Of a stretch of DNA of 64,000 nucleotides, positions 9,657 through 18,385 are shown piece by piece. This stretch comes from Chloroflexus sp. GTDB lineage: Bacteria; Chloroflexota; Anaerolineae; Anaerolineales; Villigracilaceae. The position numbers were made by a program, and so were the translations under genes. The stretch lies in contig DYHT01000006.1 of the NCBI GenBank assembly GCA_020723995.1, forward strand, positions 2,505 through 66,504, in the 5' to 3' direction. How positions within the stretch are numbered: position 1 is the stretch's first letter; the number at the start of each line of letters is the position of its first letter. Under the pieces are notes generated by a model. That model had not been told where the DNA came from. It worked only from the letters and a program-made list of their open reading frames with translations, and ran no database searches.

Positions 9657-9709
9657 GCATTTTCGGCGAATCGTGGTATATTAATTTCATAAGAGGTTTA
9701 TCTTTGGCC

Positions 9710-9931
9710 ATGAAAATACCGCGTTACATTGTCTGGAGCACAGACAGGATTGATACCGCCGATCCATTCCAGCGGCGATGGCTGTTGCGGCAGATTTTGA
9801 CGCACGGGCGGGCCGAAGATGTGTGCGCATTGGATTTACAGGAAGTCCGGCGCGAACTTGAGACCCTCGATCTTCCGCAGCACCTGTACAGCCTGTGGAA
9901 GTATTTCCTTGAGAGCGAATATGCCCGATAA
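9710..9931 (+). CDS. small DUF6922-like protein, probable antitoxin of an AbiEii-type module
   Basis: A 73-residue protein (MKIPRYIVWSTDR at the start) with tryptophan and leucine spacing like DUF6922 proteins, which commonly precede nucleotidyltransferase toxins. It is divergent from secA and overlaps the start of the next gene by 11 nt, the coupling usual for toxin-antitoxin pairs. A -10-like TATATT lies at 9677-9682. Its partner is frameshifted, so the module may be inactive. The family assignment is from memory of sequence style and is moderate in certainty; the ORF itself is well supported by position and coupling. Confidence 0.6.
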   Translation: MKIPRYIVWSTDRIDTADPFQRRWLLRQILTHGRAEDVCALDLQEVRRELETLDLPQHLYSLWKYFLESEYAR

Positions 9932-10602
9932 ATTGCGGGGATTTGGGATCCTGACGCCGATCCAGAAGGCGTTCTTATCCGTCTTTGCTTCCCTGCCTGA
10001 CCAATCCCAGTTCTTCCTTGCAGGCGATACGGCCCTGGCAGAGTTCTATCTGGGTCATCGCCTCTCATTCGATCTTTATCTTTACCGGTGTGGATGGCCT
10101 TGTTTTACCAACCTCTTACCAAATCGAAAAACACTTTGCCGAACGCGGGCTGCAAGTCAATGTAATACGGCGTTTCTCATCCTTTGCCCAATTCCTCTTC
10201 ACCCAGGGACAGGACAGCCTGAAAATAGACCTGGCGTTTGATTCACCTTACCGTTTCGAGCCGCCTGTGCTGACTGATATGGAAGTATACGTGAACGACT
10301 ATGCCGACTTGCGCGTGGACAAATTACTGGCCTATTTTGGCCGCGCCGAGCCGCGTGGCGCCGTGGATTTGTATTTCATCATGCAGAAAGAACCGCTTGA
10401 GCCATTGCTAGAACAGGCAGCGCAAAAAGACCCTGGTTTTGACCTGTACTGGTTTGCCATTGCGCTCCATCGCGCCGAATCTTTTCCCGACGAAGCCGAA
10501 CGCTGGCCGGTGAAAATGCTCAAGCCCTTCAATCCTGTGGAAATTAAACGTAAATTCCAGGGGTTAGCCTTGGAATTGATGGGAAAGGCGGCCAAAAAGT
10601 AG
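9921..10602 (+). pseudogene. AbiEii/AbiGii-type nucleotidyltransferase, frameshifted
   Basis: The reading begins MPDKLRGFGILTPIQKAF and continues FFLAGDTALAEFYLGHR, the GG/GDTAL nucleotidyltransferase signature of AbiEii toxins. It should pass through LSFDLDLFTG, but around 10071-10084 the frame shifts by +1 (or -2). The rest continues in the other frame: TGVDGLVLP, KIDLAFDSPYRF, DLRVDKLLAYFGRAEPRGAVDLYF, to the stop at 10602. AbiEii proteins transfer nucleotides to RNA or protein targets and act in abortive infection or as type IV toxins. Both halves keep the family motifs, so decay is recent or the shift is a sequencing error in the T-rich stretch. Confidence 0.7.
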
Positions 10603-10624
10603 GGGGGGGGTTTTGCGCTTGTCC

Positions 10625-10690
10625 GGGTCGCCCCCGAAGGTTTGATGAATTTCTGGAGCATGAAAAAGTACCTTTCGGAGGGGGATTATA
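10625..10690. repeat. degenerate second copy of the secA 5' end and promoter
   Basis: This stretch aligns with 9593-9656 (start codon region of secA). Shared words include GGGTCGCCCCCGAAGG, TTTGGAGCAT versus TTCTGGAGCAT, ACCTTTCGG and ATTATA. On the minus strand it still reads MLQKFIKPSGA against MLQKFVKAFGG in secA. The two copies flank the toxin-antitoxin module as direct repeats. Confidence 0.75.
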
Positions 10691-10702
10691 TACCTCACAC
10701 GG

Positions 10703-11290
10703 TCACAAATTGCGGTTATTCAAAGAGTTGAAAAAGATGGTGATGGGTATACCGATATAAAGATTGGCAATCTTCTCCAACAGTGCGCACACACTCTCAG
10801 CGGTAATGTAGGCATCGTTGGTGATGGTGGTCATTTCATGCGTGATCGCATTGAGAGCGCCCAAGACATTGAAACGCTGACGCCCCGATGGCGCTCGAAT
10901 AAAAATGCGCGTGGCTGACCAAAGAAAGCCGAGAAAGGCCGATAACACAAAATGCGCTGCATCTACAAAGAGAACAACCCGTTTGCCTGCCTGTGCTTCT
11001 TCTAAACGAGGCTGAATCTCTTGTTCCAGAAACTCTTGCTGCTTTTCTGGATCGGCTTTGGCAGGCAGCATGCCTACTTTGCGGCAACGGAAATTGAGTT
11101 TTTTTGGTTCATTGGGAATCGCCGTGACTAAGACCTTTTGGACACGGATTACACGGACGGACACGGAAAAACACGGATTTTTAATGCTTTTTTCCGTGTG
11201 AATCCGTGAAATCCGTGGCATCCGTGTACAGAATCACGGCAACTCCCAAAGAGCCAAGATTTCTGGGCTGAATTCAAATTGTATCGTCAT
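10703..11290 (-). pseudogene. IS630-family transposase remnant interrupted by a MITE
   Basis: The open part (stop at 10703) carries VLFVDAAHFVLSAFLG, IFIRAPSGRQRFNVLGALNA and TNDAYITAESVCALL. This is the DDE core of an IS630-type transposase up to GIPITI, after which the second catalytic Asp segment is lost and the frame ends in FFNSLNNRNL. Upstream, an ATG at 11290 reads MTIQFEFSPEILALWELP and stops inside a 150-bp inverted-repeat element (11106-11255). The helix-turn-helix domain between the start and the core is missing. It is therefore dead. IS630 elements cut and paste at TA dinucleotides; no terminal repeats of the original element were recognised. Confidence 0.75.
11106..11255. mobile_element. 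150-bp MITE with ISL3-like ends, copy 1
   Basis: Terminal inverted repeats read GGTTCATTGGGAATCGCC at one end and GGCTCTTTGGGAGTTGCC at the other. The interior is made of CACGGATT/AATCCGTG words. The reverse complement of 56392-56541 aligns over the whole length with only scattered differences, and both copies are exactly 150 bp. No target duplication is evident for this copy, which lies inside the transposase remnant. Confidence 0.85.
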
Positions 11291-11361
11291 GCCCTGATAT
11301 TACCAAATCTTTTGTTTCTCGTTTCTTAAAACCGCAATTTATGCCCGCTTTCAGTATAATT

Positions 11362-12495
11362 TCAACTCACAAAGTCTTCAAAATTCTCTTTATGGACAGT
11401 GACCAACTCGGCATTGGGATAGGTTTCGGTGAACTCACGCCGGGTGGCTTTTTTCATCTCACCCTGCCATTTGAATTCAAATCCGTAGAGCCTGCCGCCG
11501 CGTTCTTCGATGCAATCTATCTCTTTCTGATCATAGGTACGCCAAAAATAAGTATTCGCGGAACGACCGGCGTACTGGTTTGCCTTACAGCGCTCGATCA
11601 TCAGGAAATTCTCCCATAATTGGCCGAGGTCGCTGCGCAGGTTGAGCGGGTTGAAATTCATGATGAGGCTGTTGCGCACCCCATTATCGTAGAAATAATA
11701 GCGTGGGTTCTTGCTGATTTCTTTGCGCAGGTTGCGCGAAAAACCGCGCACCTTGAAAATGACAAAAACTTTCTCCAACAGATCAAGATAACGTTCCACC
11801 GTATCGCGGCTCAGGGATAGATTGGAGGCCAGTTCCGCCAGAGAAACCTGGCTGCCAATCTGGAATGCCAGCAGGCGCAGGAGGTCTACGATTTTTTCCG
11901 CACGGCGGATGCCCTCCAGTTCCAGCAAGTCCCGATAGAGATAAGCGCCGACCAGTTCACCGAGCAATTTTTCGCGTGCGGCTGGATTCTCAGTTGTGAC
12001 AACTGCCGGGTAGCCGCCCCAGACCAGCCAGCGTCCCAACTGGTTGTGAGCATCGAAAGCGCCAATCGTTTCCTGGATTTCCTTATAACTAACCGGGTAA
12101 AGCGTGAAGGTGAGGGCGCGTCCGGTAAGCGGCTCACTGATCTTGTTTGCAAGGTCAAATGAGGCCGAACCGGTCGCAATAATGGCCGCTTGGGGGAAAC
12201 TATCCACCAGAATTTTCAGGTTCAGTCCAATGTTTGGCACGCGCTGGGCTTCGTCAATGACCAGCAACTGGTTATCGCCCAGCAACTGGCCGAGTGTCTG
12301 CCGGCTTTGGCTGGAGAGCGCTTCGCGGTAGACCAACTCGTCCGCGTTGATGAAACGATGATGCCGGGCTGTGCGAGCAAGCAGATCTGTGACCAGAGTG
12401 GTTTTCCCCACCTGGCGCGGGCCGTACAGCACCAGCACTTTGCCTGGCGTTATCGTATCTTCGAGTTTTGCAAGCAAAAACCGCTGAATTTTCAT
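11362..12495 (-). CDS. AAA ATPase with DUF4143 domain
   Basis: A 377-residue protein with an N-terminal AAA_14-type P-loop (GPRQVGKTT, residues 25-33) and Walker B LLVIDEAQ. A GSASFDL sensor-like segment follows, then a C-terminal DUF4143 domain (WENFLMIERCKAN, YFWRTYDQKEIDCIEE, GFEFKW). The C-terminal D-x-E-x-K arrangement resembles a PD-(D/E)XK nuclease core, as in other members of this family. Such genes occur as solitary accessory genes in bacteria and archaea; the biological role is not established. It lies alone next to the mobile-element scar. Confidence 0.85.
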   Translation of the reverse strand: MKIQRFLLAKLEDTITPGKVLVLYGPRQVGKTTLVTDLLARTARHHRFINADELVYREALSSQSRQTLGQLLGDNQLLVIDEAQRVPNIGLNLKILVDSFPQAAIIATGSASFDLANKISEPLTGRALTFTLYPVSYKEIQETIGAFDAHNQLGRWLVWGGYPAVVTTENPAAREKLLGELVGAYLYRDLLELEGIRRAEKIVDLLRLLAFQIGSQVSLAELASNLSLSRDTVERYLDLLEKVFVIFKVRGFSRNLRKEISKNPRYYFYDNGVRNSLIMNFNPLNLRSDLGQLWENFLMIERCKANQYAGRSANTYFWRTYDQKEIDCIEERGGRLYGFEFKWQGEMKKATRREFTETYPNAELVTVHKENFEDFVS

Positions 12496-12587
12496 AAATA
12501 TATTATACTACAACTTGTGTGTTTGTAATTTAGCTGAAAATTCTAGTACATCTTGGCTGAAATAGGTCGTGAGTGATAAGATAGGGC

Positions 12588-12630
12588 AAACTGCCTGCGC
12601 CAGCCCCGCAGGCACAGGTGAGCGACCGCA
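12588..12630. repeat. dispersed CTGCGCCAG/GCAGGCACAGG repeat
   Basis: The string CTGCCTGCGCCAG-ccc-CGCAGGCACAGGTGAGC recurs almost unchanged inside mutS2 at 51002-51037, where it is translated. The rest of the gap 12496-12657 shows nothing else recognisable. Confidence 0.7.
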
Positions 12631-12657
12631 GGGAGCGAAGAAAATTATCAAACGCGC

Positions 12658-14010
12658 TCAGTTCGAATAGTCGTAGCCCCAGATTTGGCCTGTATCCAGC
12701 AAGGTGCTGCCGACGCCGCCCAGGAGGTTGTAACGCAATTCCCAAGTACCGGAATTGTTCCACAGATAGAGGAAATGCGTACTGTCCACCCAGGTGATAG
12801 CGCGCATCAGGAATGGATCGGTGGAAAGGGTGGTATAGCCGCCCCCTACGCTCCCCACGTGCGTACCGCCGCGTACCACGAAAACGAATTGCGTGGAATT
12901 GGGCAGCCAGCCGATGAACTCAGCGCTTTCTCCACTGATGTAGACCGTATCGCCAGTGGCGTCGGCGTTGGCCAGGTGCAGCTCGCGCAGGTTGTCGGTC
13001 GGAACGCCAACGGGCACGGCATATCCAACGCGGCTCAGGTCGGGCGAGATGGCCGTATCAGGCCAGGCAAATGAGTTGGTCTGGATGTTCCCGCTGAAAA
13101 CTGCGGGTGAGCCGTCAATGGGGATGTACCAAAGTCCGGTCGGGTTGAGCGGCACAAGCATGGGGTCGGCGGGGGGAATGGCGACGCGCAGCGCGCTGGA
13201 ATCAGCCGCCCAGACGGGGTTGGGGTAGTAAAGATATTCGCTGTAAGTGATCACGGATGCAAACGTGAGCACGTTACGGCGCAGGTTGCTGCCTTCGGCG
13301 TCCGCCAGGCTGATGCTCGTCGGCGTGACTAGGGCAAGCTGGGCGCCGTTGGGAGAGAAGTAGAACACCCCGCCCTCTCCAGGGTTGAAAATGGTCACCT
13401 TTTCAAGGGTATCGGCATTGACCATGCGCAAGTCATCATGCACGACCAGTCCAGGCCCTTCGTAGAGCAACCGGGTGTTGTAATACAGCATGTGGCTGCC
13501 AGGCCGCCAGCCCATGTGGAATACCCCAATTCCGCTTGGGGCGTCGCTGGGGCTGCCGCTGTAAGTCGCCAGGAAATCGGCCGAACTGACCAGTATGCGC
13601 TCACCGCTCCCGTCGCTGTTGATGGCGAGGATTTCCGGGCGGAACGGGATGCTCTCGCGCACGTAGGCCGCCACCTGGCCGTCGTCCGAGATGCGCACAT
13701 CCTGGATACCGCCGGAGGCTGTCAGTTGCATTGCGCCAACGCCCTCCGTCCAAAGCCAGACGTTACCGCTTTTGACGTATGCCACGCGCAGCGGTTGCGG
13801 CAGGGGAGGCAGCGTTGGAGCGGCTTCGGGAGGCGCAGCCGTGGCCAGGTCCGGCGCGCTCGGCGCGAGGGCCGTCAGGGTTGCCGCGAGTTGGGTCGCC
13901 ACTACATCTTTGACATCCAAGGTGGGCGAAACGGTGGGCAGGGTGCCGCAAGCCAGGGTCACGACAATGAACAAGACAGCGACGAACCAGATATGCGAGG
14001 TTTTTTTCAT
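12658..14010 (-). CDS. beta-propeller (TolB/WD40-like) lipoprotein
   Basis: A 450-residue exported lipoprotein. Residues 1-20 form a signal peptide and the lipobox TLAC places the lipidated Cys at 21. A low-complexity Ala/Pro/Thr linker runs to about residue 70. The remainder shows repeating blades of the type VAYVKSGNVWLW, DGQVAAYVRESI, YFSPNGAQLALVTP, DSSALRVAIP and DLSRVGYAVP, as in TolB-like propellers. It probably sits at the outer face of the membrane in a scaffold or sensing role; no partner is suggested by the neighbours. An extended -10 box lies just upstream. Confidence 0.75.
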   Translation of the reverse strand: MKKTSHIWFVAVLFIVVTLACGTLPTVSPTLDVKDVVATQLAATLTALAPSAPDLATAAPPEAAPTLPPLPQPLRVAYVKSGNVWLWTEGVGAMQLTASGGIQDVRISDDGQVAAYVRESIPFRPEILAINSDGSGERILVSSADFLATYSGSPSDAPSGIGVFHMGWRPGSHMLYYNTRLLYEGPGLVVHDDLRMVNADTLEKVTIFNPGEGGVFYFSPNGAQLALVTPTSISLADAEGSNLRRNVLTFASVITYSEYLYYPNPVWAADSSALRVAIPPADPMLVPLNPTGLWYIPIDGSPAVFSGNIQTNSFAWPDTAISPDLSRVGYAVPVGVPTDNLRELHLANADATGDTVYISGESAEFIGWLPNSTQFVFVVRGGTHVGSVGGGYTTLSTDPFLMRAITWVDSTHFLYLWNNSGTWELRYNLLGGVGSTLLDTGQIWGYDYSN

Positions 14011-14035
14011 ATGGGATTCTCCTCTCTTGGCAATA

Positions 14036-14041
14036 ATGATA
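14036..14041 (-). promoter_or_regulatory. extended -10 promoter element of the propeller lipoprotein
   Basis: Minus-strand GTGCTATCAT gives a TGn-extended -10 box, about 26 nt before the ATG. A GAGGAG ribosome site lies between them. Confidence 0.5.
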
Positions 14042-14182
14042 GCACAAAGAGAAAATGGTGGGGAATTGGTTCCAATCGAGAGGCTTCAGTCCACTTTAGC
14101 GGACTTTGTATTTCAGCCTGGGAATTCAATCCCAGGCTGATTTTTTAAGCCAAACATAGGTTCTATCATTCCCTCTGCGTGC

Positions 14183-14188
14183 TATAAT
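14183..14188 (+). promoter_or_regulatory. extended -10 promoter element of dnaE
   Basis: GTGCTATAAT is a perfect extended -10 box, 84 nt before the dnaE ATG. The leader (about 14200-14271) is filled with the CAACTTTCAACCTTCAACC-type repeat also seen at 55440-55500 and inside mutS2. Confidence 0.6.
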
Positions 14189-14271
14189 CGCCTTGACCTG
14201 TTTACACATTTACAGGTTCGCAGGTTGGCACGTTAAACCTGCGCCCTGCAACTTTCAACCTTCAACCGGTA

Positions 14272-17200
14272 ATGTCCTTCGCCCACCTCCACGTCCACAC
14301 CGAATACTCACTGCTCGACGGCTTCTCGAACATCAAGAAGCTGGTCAAGCGCGCCAAAGAGATGAATATGCCTGCGCTCGCCATCACCGACCACGGCACG
14401 ATGTTCGGCGTGATCGAGTTCTACCATGCCGCCAAAGAGGCCGGCATCAAGCCCATCATCGGACTGGAAACGTACATGGCGGCGCGGACAATGAAGGAAC
14501 ACGACTCGAAGGAAGATCGCAAGTCTTCGCACCTGCTACTGCTGGCCGAAAACGAGACCGGTTACAAGAACCTGCTCAAAATCGCCTCCGCGGCGCAGCT
14601 CGAAGGCTTCTACTACTATCCCCGCATTGACAAGGAATTCCTCGCCAAACACGCCGAAGGGTTGATCTGTTCCTCCGGCTGCATGTCCGCCGAGGTGCCG
14701 CGTCTGCTCGAAAATGGTCAAGTGGACGCAGCCCGCAGGACGCTCGACTATTACTACGAAGTTTTCGGCAAGGACAACTTCTACCTCGAGCTTCAGCAGC
14801 ACGACATCAAAGAGCTGGAGGGCATCAACAAAAACCTGCTCGAGCTGGGCCACCGCTACGACTCGCGTTTCATCGCCACCAACGATGTGCATTACATTAA
14901 CGCCGAGGACGCCCGCCTGCAGGACATCCTGCTTGCAATCCAGACCAGCGCGCTGCTCACCGATCCCGACCGGATGCGCATGACCGATCCATCTTATTAC
15001 CTGCGCACACCGGAGGAGATGTCACGCCTATTCGCCGAAGCTCCCAAGGCGCTGGCAAATACCCTGCTGATCGCCGAGCGCTGCAACGTGAACCTGGATG
15101 TCAAGGATTACCGGCTGCCAAAATTCGAGCTGCCTGAAGGACTCTCGCCCGAAATCTACCTGCAGAGGCTGTGCGCAGACGGGGCCGCGCGTCGCTACGG
15201 GGAACGGGCGACCAGTCCCACGGTCCGCGCACGGCTCGACTACGAGTTGGGCGTCATCCACAAAATGGGATTCGACGCTTACTTTCTCATCGTCTGGGAT
15301 TTGTGCCGCTACGCCCGTGAACGGGGAATCTGGTACAACGCGCGTGGCTCGGCGGCCGGCTCGATCGTTGCCTACGTGCTGGACATCACGCTGGTTGATC
15401 CCCTTCAGCACGAACTGCTCTTCGAGCGTTTCCTCAATCCGGGGCGCATTTCGATGCCGGATATTGACCTGGATTTCCGCGATGACCGCCGCGGCGAGAT
15501 GTTGGAATACGCCGTCCAAAAGTATGGACAGGACAAGGTCGCCCAGATCATCACCTTCGGCACGTTGGGGGCGCGCGCCGCCTTGCGGGATGTGGCGCGT
15601 GTGAAAGACATCCCCCTCCCCGAAGTGGACCGCATCGCCAAACTTGTCCCGAATATCCCCGGCAAACCGATGACGCTGGCCGAGGCCGTGGAGCAGGTTT
15701 CGGAATTAAAGAAAGAGTATCTAGCGTCGGATCACATCCGTGAACTGATTGATACCGCCTGCAAGATGGAAGGCGTCGTCCGCAACGCCGGGACGCACGC
15801 CGCGGGTGTGGTCATCTCGGATAAGCCGCTGATCGAATACCTGCCGCTGCACCGTCCCACCAGCAATACCGAGGAGACGCCCATCAAAACGGTGACCCAG
15901 TTCGAGATGGGCATCTTGGAAAAACTCAAGATGCTCAAGGTGGATTTCCTCGGCCTGTCCACGCTGACCATCATGGCGCGCGCCTGCGACCTGATCCAGC
16001 AGCGGCACGGGTTCACATTAAACCTGGACAACATCCCCACCGACGATCCCGACACATATCTCATGCTAGGTGAAGGCAATACGGCCGGCGTCTTCCAATT
16101 GGAAGGTTCGGGTATGACCCGCTGGTTGGTACAGATGAAGCCCACTTTGCTGGAGCACGTCATCGCCATGGTGGCGCTCTTCCGCCCCGGCCCGATGGAA
16201 TTTATCCCCGATTACATCAGCCGCATGCACGGCAAGAGCCAAGCCGAATACCGCCATTCCTCCCTCGAACCCATCTTCAGCTCAACATTCGGCATTCCTG
16301 TCTATCAGGAACAGTTGATGCGCGCCGCGGTCGAACTGGCCGGATATACCCCTTCAGAAGCCGATGACTTGCGCAGCGCCATCTCCAAGAAAAAGAAAAA
16401 GGAAATCGAAAAGCATCGCAGCAAGTTCGTTGCCGGCGCGACGGCGCACGGCATCCCGGAGAAGACCGCCGAGGCTATTTACAGTGACTGGGAAGAGTTC
16501 GCCCGCTACGGCTTCAACCGCAGCCACGCGGCTGATTATGGAATTATCGCCGTTCAAACCGCGTACCTGAAGCGCCGCTACCCGGCCGAGTACATGACCG
16601 CCCTGCTCTCGGTCTCGAAGAACCAGATTGAAAAAGTAGCTCTCTACGTTGCCGAAGCCCGCAACCTGGGCATCGAAGTCCTGCCGCCGGATATCAACAA
16701 AAGCGATTGGGATTTCGCCATAGAGCCGGCAGCAGATAGCAAATTGCAGATAGCAGATAGCGAATTGCAGATAGCAAGCGAAACGAGCCACCCGCCATCT
16801 GCCATCGGCTATCAGCTACCTGCCATCAGCCATCCGCCACCAGCCATTCGCTTCGGGCTGGGCGCGGTCAAGAACGCCGGACAGGGAGCGGTGGAGCTGA
16901 TCCTGAAAGCTCGCTCCGCCGGCCCCTTCACCAGCCTGAACGACATCGCCCGGCGGGTTGACCTGCGCGCGGTCGGCAAGCGCGCTTTAGAGTGCTTGAT
17001 CAAAGTCGGCGCCCTCGACCACCTTGGCCGGCGCGCGGCCATGCTGGCCGCCCTCGACCGCATCGTGGCCGTCAGCACGGCCCACTTCCGCGCCGAGCAG
17101 ATGGGCCAGATGAGTCTCTTCGGCGCGGCGACCGGCGTCAGCGACAACATCAGCCTGCCGGATGTCCGTGACCTCGATCCCCGTGAGCAGCTCAACTGGG

Positions 17201-18108
17201 AGCGCGAACTGCTCGGCCTGTACGTTTCCGAGCATCCGCTCACCTCTCACATGGCAACTTTTGCACAGATCGTCAGTTACTTCTCCGGTCAACTGGGCGA
17301 GGCCGCGCACGAAGAGAAAGTGCGCGTAGCCGGCATGGTCGCCAATATCCGCACGCATCAGACCAAGACCGGCAAGATGATGAGCTTCGTCACATTGGAG
17401 GATATCCAGGGCAACATCGAACTGGTGGTTTTCCCGCGCACCTGGACAAAGTTCGAGCCGATTCTGGAGATCGGCCAGATCATCATTGCCGAGGGCAAGG
17501 TAGACGCGCAGTCCTCGCCGCCAAAAGTTTTGGTGGACAACATCCGGACGGACATTAATAAACTGACCGTCTCAGCCGAGAAACGCAAAGCGCAGTCGAA
17601 GGCCGCCGGAACGGACTCCCTGAAGCCTGCTCCCGTTACATCGTCACCGGTGGGGAAAAAGGCCGCGCCACCTGCGCAGCGCGTCGCCGAACCCATCCCC
17701 GCTTATGCCGGCAAGGGCGACTCTGTTCCGCCGCCGCCAGAAGCCTTCCCGCCTGGCTGGGAAGAGGCGCTTTTCCCGCTTCCCCGCACCTCTGCTCCCC
17801 TGCTCTCTCGCTCACCCATCACCTCTCCCGCCCTCTTGGATGCCGACCACCCCCCTCAGATGGTTAACGTGATCCTGCACCCCAGCGATGACCCGGCGCG
17901 TGACTTCCGGCGCATCCAGCGCCTGCATGGGACGTTCATTTCCCACCCCGGCCGGGACCGCTTCTCGCTGGTTATCTTCGAGAATGGGCGTGGTCATTTG
18001 ATCGAATTCCCCAACGATTCCACCAACCTGTGCGATGAATTGCTGGATAAACTCAAGGGCATGGTCGGCAAGGAGAACATTCGTATCGAGCCGATTACGT
18101 ACCAGTGA
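14272..18108 (+). CDS. dnaE: DNA polymerase III alpha subunit with an in-frame repeat insertion
   Basis: The replicative polymerase. It begins with a PHP domain (HLHVHTEYSLLDGF, AITDHGTMFG), then the Pol III palm with catalytic aspartates in PDIDLDF (residues 396-402) and NARGSAAGSIVAY before it. Next come fingers and HhH segments (GFNRSHAADYG) and an OB domain (VRVAGMVANIRTH to about residue 1065). The tail carries a proline-rich linker and a C-terminal domain ending IRIEPITYQ. Its 1278 residues exceed the usual 1150-1180. Residues about 822-860 are translated repeat DNA between KSDWDFAIE and IRFGLGAVKNAG. The ATG follows a repeat-rich leader without a strong ribosome site. Confidence 0.95.
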   Translation: MSFAHLHVHTEYSLLDGFSNIKKLVKRAKEMNMPALAITDHGTMFGVIEFYHAAKEAGIKPIIGLETYMAARTMKEHDSKEDRKSSHLLLLAENETGYKNLLKIASAAQLEGFYYYPRIDKEFLAKHAEGLICSSGCMSAEVPRLLENGQVDAARRTLDYYYEVFGKDNFYLELQQHDIKELEGINKNLLELGHRYDSRFIATNDVHYINAEDARLQDILLAIQTSALLTDPDRMRMTDPSYYLRTPEEMSRLFAEAPKALANTLLIAERCNVNLDVKDYRLPKFELPEGLSPEIYLQRLCADGAARRYGERATSPTVRARLDYELGVIHKMGFDAYFLIVWDLCRYARERGIWYNARGSAAGSIVAYVLDITLVDPLQHELLFERFLNPGRISMPDIDLDFRDDRRGEMLEYAVQKYGQDKVAQIITFGTLGARAALRDVARVKDIPLPEVDRIAKLVPNIPGKPMTLAEAVEQVSELKKEYLASDHIRELIDTACKMEGVVRNAGTHAAGVVISDKPLIEYLPLHRPTSNTEETPIKTVTQFEMGILEKLKMLKVDFLGLSTLTIMARACDLIQQRHGFTLNLDNIPTDDPDTYLMLGEGNTAGVFQLEGSGMTRWLVQMKPTLLEHVIAMVALFRPGPMEFIPDYISRMHGKSQAEYRHSSLEPIFSSTFGIPVYQEQLMRAAVELAGYTPSEADDLRSAISKKKKKEIEKHRSKFVAGATAHGIPEKTAEAIYSDWEEFARYGFNRSHAADYGIIAVQTAYLKRRYPAEYMTALLSVSKNQIEKVALYVAEARNLGIEVLPPDINKSDWDFAIEPAADSKLQIADSELQIASETSHPPSAIGYQLPAISHPPPAIRFGLGAVKNAGQGAVELILKARSAGPFTSLNDIARRVDLRAVGKRALECLIKVGALDHLGRRAAMLAALDRIVAVSTAHFRAEQMGQMSLFGAATGVSDNISLPDVRDLDPREQLNWERELLGLYVSEHPLTSHMATFAQIVSYFSGQLGEAAHEEKVRVAGMVANIRTHQTKTGKMMSFVTLEDIQGNIELVVFPRTWTKFEPILEIGQIIIAEGKVDAQSSPPKVLVDNIRTDINKLTVSAEKRKAQSKAAGTDSLKPAPVTSSPVGKKAAPPAQRVAEPIPAYAGKGDSVPPPPEAFPPGWEEALFPLPRTSAPLLSRSPITSPALLDADHPPQMVNVILHPSDDPARDFRRIQRLHGTFISHPGRDRFSLVIFENGRGHLIEFPNDSTNLCDELLDKLKGMVGKENIRIEPITYQ
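16735..16855. repeat. AGCAGATAGC / GCCATCAGC repeat inserted in frame in dnaE
   Basis: Tandem AGATAGCAAATTGCAGATAGC-like units are followed by GCTATCAGC/GCCATCAGCC units of inverted sense. They encode about 38 residues (KLQIADSELQIA, SAIGYQLPAISHPPPAI) at a spot where DnaE proteins are continuous. Confidence 0.8.
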
Positions 18109-18154
18109 AAGAGCTTATCCCGCCGCATGGAACATCCGGAGTTCGTTACACCGT

Positions 18155-18325
18155 TCACCGTTCGCAATCTTCCCGCTGGCACAACAAGGCCGGCGGGTCG
18201 GCGGGCATCTGCGAGTCGAAGAACTCTGCCATGCGGTTGACGTCCGCACCGGAGCCGTAGGTGATGCCGTTGTTTTCCGACCAGGTCAGTGGCGTGAGCA
18301 TCGTTTTATAGGTAAAAGCCGGCAT
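18155..18325 (-). CDS. small ORF of unknown function (56 aa), possibly a remnant
   Basis: The minus strand encodes MPAFTYKTMLTPLTWSENNG and ends in LLCQREDCER. The composition is protein-like, with no low-complexity or repeat content, but no ribosome binding site is visible. The palindromic repeat at 18350-18377 lies directly upstream. It may be the tail of a lost gene or a real small protein; no family is recognised. It occupies most of the 277-nt gap between dnaE and the enoyl-CoA hydratase. Confidence 0.35.
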   Translation of the reverse strand: MPAFTYKTMLTPLTWSENNGITYGSGADVNRMAEFFDSQMPADPPALLCQREDCER

Positions 18326-18349
18326 GACGACAGACGGGAAGACCGCTGA

Positions 18350-18377
18350 AGGCGGGTAAGAAACCCGCCCTACTCTT
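18350..18377. repeat. dispersed GGCGGGT/ACCCGCC palindrome
   Basis: AAGGCGGGTAAGAAACCCGC followed by CCTAC is the reverse complement of the unit at 1-29. Confidence 0.85.
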
Positions 18378-18385
18378 TGCGCAGG

